Of a stretch of DNA of 64,000 nucleotides, positions 32,377 through 41,247 are shown piece by piece; positions within the stretch are counted from its first letter, which is position 1; every line of letters begins with the position of its first letter. The DNA is from Actinomadura opuntiae (GTDB taxonomy: Bacteria; Actinomycetota; Actinomycetes; Streptosporangiales; Streptosporangiaceae). The stretch is taken from NCBI RefSeq assembly GCF_030283205.1, contig NZ_JASNWF010000012.1, positions 62,001 through 126,000 of the forward strand, read 5' to 3'. The notes under the pieces were generated by a model. The model made no database searches, had not been told where the DNA came from, and worked only from the letters and a program-made list of their open reading frames with translations. The position numbers and the translations under genes were made by a program.

Positions 32377-32700
32377 CGTGGTTCTCCTTCACGTCGGCGG
32401 TTCGGGGGCGTCACGACGTGGCGCTCGGACGTATCGGCTTTGGAACCCCGGGTCACCGATACGACGACACACCCCGTGACAGCGAGCAAGATGAAGCGTA
32501 GAGACCGGTGATTCCCGCTGTCCATCAGGTATGTCACCTGTGGATAACTATGGGCGATGGGACATCTGGGACTGAACAGGCCAAGCGGTCAAGCCGCCGT
32601 TCGGTTCCACCGTTATCTGGCCGGAACCGGCCGCTGAGCGGCGGGCTGCCAGGCAGTACTCAGACGAATGAGTTGAAGAAGTCGGCGCCGTTTGCGGTGA
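32377..32700. other. 324-bp non-coding region with the ESX-cassette promoter
   Basis: No credible ORF on either strand. It lies upstream of the ESX cassette on the minus strand and downstream of the lysozyme-like membrane protein. It must hold the cassette promoter and the 3' end of the neighbouring gene. I see no strong palindrome. Confidence 0.6.
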
Positions 32701-33615
32701 TCAGTGGATGATCACGTGGTCGGTTGGGGCGTTCTTGTCCTGGGTCCAGCCGTCGTGGCCGGCGTCGGACTTCCAGTGGCGGCCGGCGTAGCGGACTTCC
32801 TTGAGGCCGTAGAACTGGGCGTGCGTGACCGCCCAGGCGGCGACGGCCCAGCCGGCGCGGGGGTTGGTGACCTTGACGCCGTTCCAGGAGTCGGGACGGG
32901 ACGGGGCGCCGGCGGTGAGCGGGCCCGGGCCGTCCACCCGGAGGCGGGCGCCGAAGGCGCGGCGCATCTCGCGGATCGCGTCGGGACGGTGCGAGGCGGT
33001 CTGCTTGTCCGGCGGGTACCAGCAGCGGGCGGCCCCGGGCTCGCGGCCGGTGAACACCTGCGCGAGGAGCTTGCCGTCGGATTCGTGCTGGGCGTAGGCG
33101 CTGCCGTCCGCGCTGTGCTGGACGCGTTGCGCCGCGTCGTGCAGGTCGCGGTCGAGGTAGTCCTTGACCTTGACCAGGGCGTCGAAGAACTTGCTCGTGG
33201 ACTGCACGGGGTCGCGCAGCTTCGCGGGGCTGCCCCAGCCCTGCGACGGGCGCTGCTGGAACATGCCGACCGAGTCGCGGTCGCCGTCGGCGAGGTTGCG
33301 GATGTGCGACTCCTGGATGGCGGTGGCGTAGGCGATCACCGCGGCGCGTTCGGGCAGCTGCTTGCGGAAGGCCACGGCGGCGATGGTGGAGGCGTTGGCG
33401 GCCTGGTCCAGGTCCAGCGGCATCGTGGACCTGCCCGCGGCGACCTCGCAGCCCGACCCGTGCAGGTAGGGGCGGGCGCGGTCGAACGCGATGTACCCGC
33501 CCACGCCCAGCACGAGGACGAGGACCGCCACGACGTACGGCCAGCGCCGCCGGCGGCGCCCCCCGCCGCCCGAATCCGGCTCGGGCCGCGTCCTCAACCT
33601 CGACCAAACAGCCAC
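32701..33615 (-). CDS. membrane-anchored protein with lysozyme-like repeat region
   Basis: About 304 aa from a GTG at 33615; the start is unclear and a TTG at 33654 is possible. A cytoplasmic Arg-rich stretch (GGGGRRRRRWPYVVAVLVLV-LGVGGYIAF) gives one membrane helix, then a large extracytoplasmic part. AAVIAYATAIQESHIRNLAD and GDRDSVGMFQQRPSQGWGSP resemble the active-site helix and following loop of lytic transglycosylases, with the catalytic-type Glu in QESH. Later parts are unlike known enzymes. I infer a cell-wall-active or wall-binding role. It is divergent from dapD and next to the ESX cassette. Confidence 0.75.
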   Translation of the reverse strand: MAVWSRLRTRPEPDSGGGGRRRRRWPYVVAVLVLVLGVGGYIAFDRARPYLHGSGCEVAAGRSTMPLDLDQAANASTIAAVAFRKQLPERAAVIAYATAIQESHIRNLADGDRDSVGMFQQRPSQGWGSPAKLRDPVQSTSKFFDALVKVKDYLDRDLHDAAQRVQHSADGSAYAQHESDGKLLAQVFTGREPGAARCWYPPDKQTASHRPDAIREMRRAFGARLRVDGPGPLTAGAPSRPDSWNGVKVTNPRAGWAVAAWAVTHAQFYGLKEVRYAGRHWKSDAGHDGWTQDKNAPTDHVIIH

Positions 33616-33659
33616 GCGAAGAAGGTACCGGGAACAGGCCACCAGTAAGCTCAAGGACC

Positions 33660-34496
33660 ATGACCGAAACGTTCACCAGCCCGATCTCCGGGGTCATCGA
33701 CGAGCTGTGGGAGCGGCGCGCCGAGCTGAGCCCGGACGACACCGACGCGCGCGCCGCGATCGTGGCCGCCGTCGACCAGCTCGACGCCGGCGAGGCCCGC
33801 GTCGCCCGCATCGACCCCGCCACCGACGAGGTGGTCGTCGACGAGCGCGCCAAGCGGTCCATCCTGCTGAGCTTCAAGGTCCTCGGCATGGTGCGCTCCC
33901 AGGTCGGAGACTTCCAGTACCACGACCGCATCCCGCTGAAGAGCCGGTTCGACGGCGTCCGCGTGGTGCCGGGCGCGATCGCCCGCTGGGGCGCCTACCT
34001 GGCGCCGGGCGTGGTGCTGATGCCCTCGTTCACCAACTTCGGCGCCTACGTCGACTCCGGGACCATGGTCGACACCTGGGCCACCGTGGGGTCGTGCGCG
34101 CAGATCGGCAAGAACGTCCACCTGTCGGGCGGAGTAGGAATCGGCGGCGTGCTGGAGCCCCCGAACGCCAAGCCGGTGGTCGTCGAGGACGAGGCGATGA
34201 TCGGCAGCCGCTCGATGATCGTCGAGGGGGCGCGGGTCGGCAAGGGCGCGGTGGTCGGCTCGGGGACGAACCTGTCGGCGTCCATGCCGGTCATCGACGT
34301 GGAGACGGGCGAGGAGATCAGCCGGGGCCGCATCCCGGACTGGTGCGTCGCGGTCGGCGGCACCCGCTACAAGGAGTTCAAGGGCGGGACGTTCGGGCTC
34401 CCGGCGGTGCTGATCCTCAAGCGCCTCGACCCGGGGCAGCGGCACGACAAGGCGTCGCTGAACGACATCCTGCGCGACCACGGCATCAATACGTGA
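33660..34496 (+). CDS. dapD: 2,3,4,5-tetrahydropyridine-2,6-dicarboxylate N-succinyltransferase
   Basis: 278 aa. Succinylates tetrahydrodipicolinate in the diaminopimelate/lysine pathway. The N-terminal helical domain is followed by a left-handed beta-helix with hexapeptide repeats (GVVLMPSFTNFGAYVDSGTM, GGVGIGGVL, VEDEAMIGSRSMIVEGARVG) and ends with GGTFGLPAVLILKRLDPGQR. Length fits the family. dapE, its pathway neighbour, lies 720 bp downstream. Ribosome site CAAGG just before ATG 33660. Its last 11 bp overlap the convergent PPTase gene. Confidence 0.96.
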   Translation: MTETFTSPISGVIDELWERRAELSPDDTDARAAIVAAVDQLDAGEARVARIDPATDEVVVDERAKRSILLSFKVLGMVRSQVGDFQYHDRIPLKSRFDGVRVVPGAIARWGAYLAPGVVLMPSFTNFGAYVDSGTMVDTWATVGSCAQIGKNVHLSGGVGIGGVLEPPNAKPVVVEDEAMIGSRSMIVEGARVGKGAVVGSGTNLSASMPVIDVETGEEISRGRIPDWCVAVGGTRYKEFKGGTFGLPAVLILKRLDPGQRHDKASLNDILRDHGINT

Positions 34497-35193
34497 GGCC
34501 GGTCTCGCTGATCTTCAGGGGACGGTCGGTGAGGACGGCGAGGGACGCGGCGTAGCCGGGGCCCGGGGCGAGGTCGGCGAGGCGGACGGGGGACACCGCC
34601 TTGTCGTCGTCCCAGGAGAGCACCTCGGCGGGCTCGTCCGGGCCGGACACGTGGATGGCCGTCATGGGGGCGGCCAGCCCGTGGCCCGTCGCCTTCAGCA
34701 GCGCCTCCTTGCGGCACCAGTAGGCGTGGAAGCCGCGTTTGCGCCGGTCGGCGGGCAGTCCGGCGAGGACCTCGCGCTCGGGGGCGCTGAGGACCATCTC
34801 GCCGAGCCGGTCGACGTCCCGGTCGCTCTCCCGCTCGACGTCCACGCCGACCTCGGGGCCGTCCGTCAGGACGAGGACGACCCGGTCGGCGGAGTGCGAC
34901 AGCGAGAAGTCCAGGGAGTGGCCGGGGAGGCGCGGCTTGCCGTGCGACCCGCCGCAGTGCGGGCAGTCGGTGGTGAACCGGATGTCGCCGGGCGCCAGGT
35001 CCGTCGCCTCGGCGAGGACCGTGCGGGCCAGGAAGCGGCCGGTGACGAAGCGCGCCTTGTCCTCGGCGCGCATGAACCGTTCGTAGCGTTCGCGCTCGCC
35101 GGCGTCCAGAAGGTCGCGCATATGCGGTTCGTCCGAGGGGACCGCCCAGTGGACGGCGCATTCCAGCACAGGCATCTCCACGCCCGCGATCAT
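34486..35193 (-). CDS. 4'-phosphopantetheinyl transferase (Sfp type)
   Basis: 235 aa from ATG 35193; ATG 35175 would be shorter. It moves phosphopantetheine from CoA to carrier-protein serines in fatty acid, polyketide or peptide synthases. Motifs: GRFLARTVLAE, DFSLSHSADRV, VGVDVERE (metal Asp and Glu) and WCRKEALLKATGHGL. An unusual CPHCGGSHGK insertion, typical of the actinobacterial branch, lies before the SLSHS region. Cytoplasmic. No biosynthetic cluster lies adjacent in this window. Confidence 0.92.
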   Translation of the reverse strand: MIAGVEMPVLECAVHWAVPSDEPHMRDLLDAGERERYERFMRAEDKARFVTGRFLARTVLAEATDLAPGDIRFTTDCPHCGGSHGKPRLPGHSLDFSLSHSADRVVLVLTDGPEVGVDVERESDRDVDRLGEMVLSAPEREVLAGLPADRRKRGFHAYWCRKEALLKATGHGLAAPMTAIHVSGPDEPAEVLSWDDDKAVSPVRLADLAPGPGYAASLAVLTDRPLKISETGLTY

Positions 35194-35215
35194 AAGCCGC
35201 GTACGCTTGCTGTCC

Positions 35216-36280
35216 ATGCGGCTCGATCTGTTCTCTGACGTTGCGGACCTGACGGCGGCGATCGTCGACATCGAGTCGGTGAGCGGTGCGGAGGGTCCGC
35301 TCGCCGACGCCGTGGAGGAGGCGCTGCGCGCGTTTGCGCACCTCGCGGTGGAGCGCGACGGGAACAACGTGATCGCCCGCACGGACCTCGGGCGCGCCGA
35401 GCGGGTCGTCCTGGCCGGGCACCTCGACACCGTCCCGCTGAACGGCAACCTCCCGTCCCACATGGAGGGCGACCGGCTCTACGGGTGCGGGACCACCGAC
35501 ATGAAGAGCGGCGTCGCGGTGGCGTTGCGGCTGGCCGCGACCGTGACCGAGCCGACCCGCGACATCACCTTCGTCTTCTACGAGTGCGAGGAGATCGAGG
35601 CGGAGCGCAACGGGTTGCGGCGGCTCGCGGCGACCCGTCCCGAGCTGCTCTCCGGCGACTTCGCGGTGCTGATGGAGCCGACGGGCGCGCACATCGAGGG
35701 CGGCTGCCAGGGCACGATGCGGGTCGAGGTCACGGCGAAGGGGGAGCGGGCGCACAGCGCGCGCGCGTGGATGGGGTCCAACGCGATCCACACGGCCGGG
35801 CGGATTCTCGACGTCCTGCGCGCCTACGAGCCGACACGCCCGGTCGTGGACGGCCTGGAGTACCACGAGGGCCTGAACGCGGTGTTCATCCAGGGCGGCG
35901 TCGCCGGCAACGTCATCCCGGACGAATGCGTCGTCACGGTCAACTACCGGTTCGCGCCCGACAAGTCCGTGGCCGATGCGGAGGCGTATCTGCGCGGGGT
36001 GTTCGACGGCTTCGACGTCAAGGTGACCGACGCCGCGTCCGCCGCCCGCCCCGGCCTCACCCATCCGGCCGCCGCCGCGTTCGTGTCGTCGGTCGCGTCC
36101 GGCGGCACCGAGGTGCGCGCCAAGCTCGGCTGGACGGACGTGGCGCGCTTCTCCGAGCTCGGCGTCCCCGCCGTCAACTACGGCCCCGGCGAGCCCACCC
36201 TCGCCCACACCAGGGACGAGTACGTCGAGATGCCGCTGATCGCCGAATGCGAGGCCCGCATGCGCGCCTGGCTCACCTGA
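35216..36280 (+). CDS. dapE: succinyl-diaminopimelate desuccinylase
   Basis: 354 aa from the ATG at 35216. M20 zinc peptidase family: AGHLDTVP (His69, Asp71), TTDMKSGVA (Asp95), CEEIE (catalytic/metal Glu125-Glu126), and a closing LAHTRDEYVE with the last metal His. Catalyses removal of succinate to yield LL-diaminopimelate for lysine and peptidoglycan. It is divergent from the PPTase (start codons 22 bp apart) and follows dapD. The marker order matches the mycobacterial dapD-dapE region. Confidence 0.95.
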   Translation: MRLDLFSDVADLTAAIVDIESVSGAEGPLADAVEEALRAFAHLAVERDGNNVIARTDLGRAERVVLAGHLDTVPLNGNLPSHMEGDRLYGCGTTDMKSGVAVALRLAATVTEPTRDITFVFYECEEIEAERNGLRRLAATRPELLSGDFAVLMEPTGAHIEGGCQGTMRVEVTAKGERAHSARAWMGSNAIHTAGRILDVLRAYEPTRPVVDGLEYHEGLNAVFIQGGVAGNVIPDECVVTVNYRFAPDKSVADAEAYLRGVFDGFDVKVTDAASAARPGLTHPAAAAFVSSVASGGTEVRAKLGWTDVARFSELGVPAVNYGPGEPTLAHTRDEYVEMPLIAECEARMRAWLT

Positions 36281-36316
36281 GGGCCGGCGCACCCGGAGAA
36301 GGCCGAGGAGGCTTGC

Positions 36317-37450
36317 ATGGCCCGCAGCGCACCTGTGATCGCGGTGACCGACGCTGAGCTGGACGACCTGCGCTCACGCCTGCGAGGCACGCGATGGCCG
36401 GCCGTCTGGCCGACCGGCGGCTGGGACGCGGGCACCGACGAGGGCGAGCTGCGGCGGCTCGTCGACCACTGGGCCCACGGCTACGACTGGCGGGCCCAGG
36501 AGGCCGCCATCAACGCGCTGCCGTCGCACTTCACCGACATCGACGGGACGCCGGTCCACTACCTGCGCTTCGACGGCGAGCGGCCCGGCGCGCTGCCGAT
36601 CATCGTGACCCACGGCTGGCCCAGCTCCTTCCTCGAACTGACCGGACTCGCCGAACGGCTGGCCCATCCGGCGCGGTACGGAGGCGACGCCGCCGACGCC
36701 TTCACGGTGATCGTTCCGTCGCTGCCGGGCTTCGCGTTCTCGCCGCAGCGGCCCTCGCTGGACGCCACGGTGCAGACGCACGAGCTGTGGCACCGGTTGA
36801 TGCACGACGAACTCGGCTTCGACCGGTACGCCGCGCACGGAGGCGACCTCGGCGCCGGGATCAGCTCGCGACTCGGCGAGGCCCACCCCGAGGCGGTGGT
36901 CGGCATCCACCTGCTGGCGGTCGCCGCCCCTGCCGCGTACGACCCGTCCGGCCTCACCAGGGAGGAACGGGCCTATCTCGAGGCCGTGACGGCGTGGAGC
37001 GCCGAAGAGGGCGGCTACCAGCACCAGCAGAGCACCCGGCCCCTCACCCTGAGCTACGGGCTGGCCGACTCGCCTGCCGGGCTGCTCGCCTGGATCGTCG
37101 AGAAGTACCGCGCGTGGAGCGACAGTGGGGGCGACCTGTCGTCCCGCTTCAGCGACGACTTCGTCCTGACCCAGGCGTCGCTGTACTGGTTCACTCGAAC
37201 CATCTCGACCTCCTTCCGGCCCTACTACGAGTACAACAAGGGTCTGACAAGACGTGTGGAGCGTGTGGACGTCCCCACGGCCGTCGCGCTGTTCCCGGCC
37301 GACATCAGCCGGCCGCCCCGCAGCTGGGCCGAGCGGACCTACAACGTCACCAGGTACACCCGCATGCCTCGCGGTGGGCATTTCGCCGCGCACGAGGAAC
37401 CCGACCTGCTCGCCCGCGACATCGCCGAGTTCTTCCGCGACCACCGGTAG
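36317..37450 (+). CDS. epoxide hydrolase (EHN-type alpha/beta hydrolase)
   Basis: 377 aa, ATG with GAGGAGG six bases upstream. N-terminal EHN domain (DAELDDLRSRLRGTRWP) and core with HGWPSSFLEL oxyanion loop, nucleophile Asp in HGGDLGAGISSRL and final His in MPRGGHFAAHEEPD. The two lid tyrosines of epoxide hydrolases are likely in SLYWFTRTISTSFRPYYEYN. It converts epoxides to diols. Starts 36 bp after dapE but is probably an insertion relative to the mycobacterial order. Confidence 0.92.
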   Translation: MARSAPVIAVTDAELDDLRSRLRGTRWPAVWPTGGWDAGTDEGELRRLVDHWAHGYDWRAQEAAINALPSHFTDIDGTPVHYLRFDGERPGALPIIVTHGWPSSFLELTGLAERLAHPARYGGDAADAFTVIVPSLPGFAFSPQRPSLDATVQTHELWHRLMHDELGFDRYAAHGGDLGAGISSRLGEAHPEAVVGIHLLAVAAPAAYDPSGLTREERAYLEAVTAWSAEEGGYQHQQSTRPLTLSYGLADSPAGLLAWIVEKYRAWSDSGGDLSSRFSDDFVLTQASLYWFTRTISTSFRPYYEYNKGLTRRVERVDVPTAVALFPADISRPPRSWAERTYNVTRYTRMPRGGHFAAHEEPDLLARDIAEFFRDHR

Positions 37451-37456
37451 GGACGG

Positions 37457-38026
37457 TCAGGTCCGCAGACCTTTGAGGATGACGTCGGCGTAGAGCTGGT
37501 GCGCGCCCGGCGGCGTGTTGGTGACGGCCACGGCCAGGCCGCACATCAGGGCCCGGAACTCGTTGACGCCCACGTCGGGGCGCAGCACCCCGGCCGCGCG
37601 GGCGCGGTCGAGGAGCGCGGACACCTTGTCGTGCAGGTCGTGGTTCTGGACGCGCGCGCCCTCCTCGAAGAGCTGCCCGATGTCGCCGAAGACCTCGCGC
37701 AGCCCGCGGTTGCGGACCATGATCTCGGCGCTGCGGCGGACGAACAGGACGACCCCGTCCCACGGGTCGGGCTCCCTCAGGGCGTCGGCGGCCTTGGCGG
37801 CGCCGTCGGCCATCCACTCGGCCGTCAGCTCGTCGATGAGCGCCTGCTTGGTCGGGAAATGCCGGTAGATCGTCCCGACGCCGACGCCGGCGCGCTTCGC
37901 GATGTCCTCCATCTGGGCCTCGTTGCCGTCCGCCTCGAACGCGGCGCGGGCGGCCTCCAGGACGCGGCGGCGGTTGCGGCGGGCGTCGGCCCGCAGCGGC
38001 CGGGGACTCGACGGGGTGGCGGTCAT
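37457..38026 (-). CDS. TetR-family repressor of the adjacent MFS gene
   Basis: 189 aa. Helix-turn-helix: NRRRVLEAARAAFEADGNEA, MEDIAKRAGVGVGTIYRHFPTKQALI. C-terminal domain of the SbtR/YcdC-like kind. It faces the MFS transporter across a 99-bp gap with two matching CGGAA-N6-TTCC operators, one in the promoter spacer, so repression of the exporter and of itself is strongly suggested. Ligand unknown, presumably an exported compound. Confidence 0.92.
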   Translation of the reverse strand: MTATPSSPRPLRADARRNRRRVLEAARAAFEADGNEAQMEDIAKRAGVGVGTIYRHFPTKQALIDELTAEWMADGAAKAADALREPDPWDGVVLFVRRSAEIMVRNRGLREVFGDIGQLFEEGARVQNHDLHDKVSALLDRARAAGVLRPDVGVNEFRALMCGLAVAVTNTPPGAHQLYADVILKGLRT

Positions 38027-38046
38027 CGCGTCAAGTCAACCACGGA

Positions 38047-38076
38047 TTGACAACCGGAATCGGGCTTCCGTATCGT
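38047..38076 (+). promoter_or_regulatory. sigma70-like promoter of the MFS gene with embedded operator
   Basis: TTGACA (38047-38052), an 18-bp spacer and TATCGT (38071-38076). The operator CGGAA-N6-TTCCG at 38055-38070 fills the spacer, so a bound repressor would block RNA polymerase. Confidence 0.7.
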
Positions 38077-38110
38077 CCAGGATCGCAAGCGGAACCGGAA
38101 TTCGACTTCC
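38055..38110. promoter_or_regulatory. two TetR operator sites, CGGAA-N6-TTCC
   Basis: Site 1 is CGGAA at 38055-38059 and TTCCG at 38066-38070; site 2 is CGGAA at 38096-38100 and TTCC at 38107-38110. Same arms and same 6-bp spacer, 41 bp apart (four helical turns), in the gap between the TetR and MFS genes. Confidence 0.8.
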
Positions 38111-38125
38111 AAATAGGAGCCGCGC

Positions 38126-39571
38126 ATGGCCGCCCGGCAGCGGGGGCTCGCCCTCGCCCTGCTCGTCACCGTCCAGTTCGTCCTGGTGCTGGACGCCTCG
38201 ATCGTCAACGTCGCGCTGCCGTCCATCGGCCGCGACCTGCACTTCGACCGGGCCGACCTGTCCTGGGTCGGCAACGCCTACACGCTGGCCTTCGGCGGCT
38301 TCCTGCTGTTCGGCGGCCGGGTCGCCGACCTGGCCGGACGGCGCCGGATGTTCGTCGCCGGGCTCGCGCTGTTCACCGCCGCCTCGCTGGCCGGCGGGCT
38401 CGCCCCCGCCGCGGGCGCGCTCGTCGGCGCGCGGGCCGTGCAGGGCCTCGGCGCGGCGCTGGCGGCGCCCGCCGCGCTCTCGCTGATCATGACGCTGTTC
38501 CCCGACGGCCCGGAGCGCAACCGGGCGCTCGGGCTGTTCGGCGCGGTCGCGGGCGCCGGCGGGGCGGCCGGCGCGATCCTCGGCGGGCTGCTCACCGACT
38601 GGTTCGGCTGGGAGGCGGTGCTGTTCGTCAACGTCCCGATCGGCGCCGCGGCCATCGCGCTCGCGCCCGTCCTGCTGCCCGAGGCCCGCGACCGGACAGT
38701 GCACGGCTTCGACCTGTTCGGCGCGGTCGCGGTCACCGGCGGGCTGGCGCTGCTCGTCTACACGCTCGTGGACGCGAACAACGCCGGCTGGGACTCCACG
38801 GCGACCTACCTGCGGGGCGCCGGCGCCGCCGCGCTGCTCGCCGCGTTCGTCGCGGTCGAGGCGCGGGCGCGGCACCCGCTCGTCCCGCTTGGCGTGTTCC
38901 GAGGGCGGTCGCTGCGCGGCGGCAACCTCGCGGCCGTCCTCGCCACGATGGCGGTCTTCCCGATGTTCTACGTCATGACCCTCTACCTGCAGCAGGTCAA
39001 GGGGTACGGGCCGATCCGGGCGGGGCTCGGGCAGCTGCCCGTCGCGGTCACCATGGCGGCCGGCGCCGGAGCCGGGGCCCGGCTGGTCACCCGGTTCGGC
39101 ACGCGGGCGCCGCTGGCCGCCGGGCTCGCCACCGTCGCGGCCGGCCTGGCCTGGTTCAGCCGGATGTCCGCGACCGGCCACTACGCCGCGGACGTCCTCG
39201 GCCCCGCGATCGTCATGGGGATCGGCGGCGGGCTGATGTTCGTGTCGGTCACCGTCGCCGCCACCGCGGGCGCGTCGGCGGAGGAGTCGGGCCTGGCGTC
39301 CGGGCTGATCAACACGACGCAGCAGGTCGGCGGCGCGCTCGGCCTGGCCGTGGTGGTCGCGGTGTCCACCGCGGCGACCGAGCACTCCTCCGCGCGGGTC
39401 CCCGCGGTCGCGCTCACCGACGGGTTCCAGGCCGGCATGCTGGCGTCGGCCGGGGCCGCGCTGGCGGCCGCGCTGGTCGCGCTGCTGCTCGTCCCCGGCC
39501 GTCCGGCGGACGAACCGGGAGGGACGCCCGTAACCGCACCGTCGCCGAGCCGATCCGAAATCGGCGGCTGA
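38126..39571 (+). CDS. DHA2-type MFS exporter
   Basis: 481 aa, 14 predicted membrane helices. FVLVLDASIVNVALPSIGRD in helix 1, WVGNAYTLAFGGFLLFGGRV and ADLAGRRRMF as motif A, GAILGGLLTDWFGWEAVLFV as motif C. AGGAGCC precedes the ATG. Proton-driven efflux of an unknown compound; regulated by the divergent TetR through the CGGAA operators. Closely related in layout to the MFS gene at 21.5 kb. Confidence 0.93.
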   Translation: MAARQRGLALALLVTVQFVLVLDASIVNVALPSIGRDLHFDRADLSWVGNAYTLAFGGFLLFGGRVADLAGRRRMFVAGLALFTAASLAGGLAPAAGALVGARAVQGLGAALAAPAALSLIMTLFPDGPERNRALGLFGAVAGAGGAAGAILGGLLTDWFGWEAVLFVNVPIGAAAIALAPVLLPEARDRTVHGFDLFGAVAVTGGLALLVYTLVDANNAGWDSTATYLRGAGAAALLAAFVAVEARARHPLVPLGVFRGRSLRGGNLAAVLATMAVFPMFYVMTLYLQQVKGYGPIRAGLGQLPVAVTMAAGAGAGARLVTRFGTRAPLAAGLATVAAGLAWFSRMSATGHYAADVLGPAIVMGIGGGLMFVSVTVAATAGASAEESGLASGLINTTQQVGGALGLAVVVAVSTAATEHSSARVPAVALTDGFQAGMLASAGAALAAALVALLLVPGRPADEPGGTPVTAPSPSRSEIGG

Positions 39572-39600
39572 CGATCGGCGGGCCGCACTACCGTGGCCCC

Positions 39601-40410
39601 ATGACACGCGAAGTGAATCCCCGGACGCGCCGGCAGCAGGGGCCGGCCACACTGCGCGGGCGCGCCGTCCCGCAGACCACCACGGACCAGCGGCTGCTGG
39701 ACAGCCGCGGCCCGGCCGACTGGGTGCACGCCGACCCCTGGCGGGTGCTGCGGATCCAGGCCGAGTTCGTCGAGGGGTTCGGGCTGCTGGCGGAGCTGCC
39801 GAAGGCGGTCAGCGTCTTCGGCAGCGCCCGCACCAAGCCGGGGTCGCAAGAGTACGAGATGGCCGTGGACATCGGCGCCCGGCTGCACGACGCCGGCTAC
39901 GCGGTGATCACCGGCGGCGGCCCGGGGATCATGGAGGCGGCCAACAAGGGCTGCGACGAGAACGGCGGGCTGTCGGTCGGCCTCGGCATCGAGCTGCCGT
40001 TCGAGCAGCGGCTGAACGACCACATCGACATCGGGCTGGAGTTCCGCTACTTCTTCGTCCGCAAGACGATGTTCGTGAAGTACTCGCAGGCGTTCGTGGT
40101 GCTGCCCGGCGGGTTCGGCACGCTGGACGAGCTGTTCGAGGCGGTCACCCTCGTCCAGACCAAGAAGATCACCCGGTTCCCGATCGTGCTGGTCGGCACC
40201 GAGTTCTGGGGCGGCCTGATCGACTGGGTGCGCGCGACGATGCTGCCGTCCGGCAAGATCTCCGCCGAGGACATGGACCTGATCCACGTCACCGACGACC
40301 CCGACGAGGTCGTCAAGGTCATCGTGGACGCGCACATCGAGCAGGAGCGCCGCCTGCAGGAGCAGGCCGCCGTCGAGGTCGCCGCCGAACAGGGCGTCGA
40401 CGGCACCTGA
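39601..40410 (+). CDS. LOG-family (TIGR00730) nucleotide phosphoribohydrolase, long form
   Basis: 269 aa, ATG at 39601. Rossmann-like fold with VSVFGSARTKPGS, ITGGGPGIMEAANKG and LPGGFGTLDELFEA, the family's catalytic signature. LOG proteins release the base from nucleoside monophosphates, as in cytokinin activation; in actinobacteria the true substrate is uncertain. N-terminal extension of ~60 residues. It holds the place of Rv1205 in the mycobacterial order. A second, shorter LOG-like gene is at 45.6 kb. Confidence 0.9.
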   Translation: MTREVNPRTRRQQGPATLRGRAVPQTTTDQRLLDSRGPADWVHADPWRVLRIQAEFVEGFGLLAELPKAVSVFGSARTKPGSQEYEMAVDIGARLHDAGYAVITGGGPGIMEAANKGCDENGGLSVGLGIELPFEQRLNDHIDIGLEFRYFFVRKTMFVKYSQAFVVLPGGFGTLDELFEAVTLVQTKKITRFPIVLVGTEFWGGLIDWVRATMLPSGKISAEDMDLIHVTDDPDEVVKVIVDAHIEQERRLQEQAAVEVAAEQGVDGT

Positions 40411-40485
40411 CCCCCTCGCGCCGTCGTCGCGGGTGCCGCCCGGGGCATCCGCACGGCGGCGGACGCCGCCGAATAAGCGGCACCG

Positions 40486-41247
40486 CTAGAGGAACGCCGT
40501 CCCGCCGTTGACGGTCAGGGTCTGGCCGGTGATGAACGCGGCGCGGTCGGAGGCCAGGAAGGCGACGGCCTCGGCGACGTCGACGGGGACGCCGAGGCGC
40601 CCGAGCGGCACCCGGCCGACGTACTCCTCGCGGGCGCCGGGCCCGATGGAGCTGTGCCGGTCGGTCGGGATCCAGCCGGGCGCGACCGAGTTGACCGTGA
40701 TGCCGTACGGGCCGAACTCGCGGGCCCAGCTGCGGGTCAGCCCGAGCTGGGCGGACTTGGCGGCGACGTAGGCGCTGGAGTGCGCCGGGCCGAGCGCGAC
40801 CACGTCGGAGCCGATCTGCACGATGCGGCCGAACCGGCGCTCCCGCATGCCCGGCAGGGCCCTGCGGACGAGCAGCAGCGGGCTCTTGACGAAGAATTCC
40901 AGTTGATCGAGGACATCGCGCCAGGACAGTTCCTCGACGGGCAGGTCGGGCTGCGGGCCGGTGGCGTTCAGCACCAGAATGTCGAGGCCTCCGAAGGCCG
41001 CCACGACGCGGTCGTGCAATTCATCGGCCTCGGCCTCGTCGGTGATGTCGGCGCGGAAGAGTTCGGCGCGCCCGCCCGCTTCGGTTATTCGCGCGCGCAG
41101 CGCTTCGGCGGCGCCGTGGTCGCGCAGATAATTGATCGCGACGCGGGCGCCGTCGCGGGCCAGCGCGGCCGAGATCGCGCCGCCCAGGCCGCGCGACGCA
41201 CCGGTCACCAGGGCCGTCCGCCGGCCGGCGGAGGGTGCCTCCCGCAT
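40486..41247 (-). CDS. SDR-family oxidoreductase (FabG-like)
   Basis: 253 aa from ATG 41247, with GGAGGG eight bases upstream. TGASRGLGGAISAALARDGA binds NAD(P); the catalytic Tyr-Lys is in SSAYVAAKSAQLG; C-terminal FITGQTLTVNGGTAFL is typical. VLNATGPQPD replaces the usual NNAG. Reduces a ketone or oxidises an alcohol; substrate unknown. It is divergent from an aminotransferase/epimerase pair with a long 533-bp gap, and could act on the same sugar or metabolite. Confidence 0.92.
   Translation of the reverse strand: MREAPSAGRRTALVTGASRGLGGAISAALARDGARVAINYLRDHGAAEALRARITEAGGRAELFRADITDEAEADELHDRVVAAFGGLDILVLNATGPQPDLPVEELSWRDVLDQLEFFVKSPLLLVRRALPGMRERRFGRIVQIGSDVVALGPAHSSAYVAAKSAQLGLTRSWAREFGPYGITVNSVAPGWIPTDRHSSIGPGAREEYVGRVPLGRLGVPVDVAEAVAFLASDRAAFITGQTLTVNGGTAFL

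Noticed and set aside
34367..36292. 641-codon minus-strand open frame
   Set aside because: Antisense to dapE and out of frame with the PPTase; no motif and atypical amino acid use.
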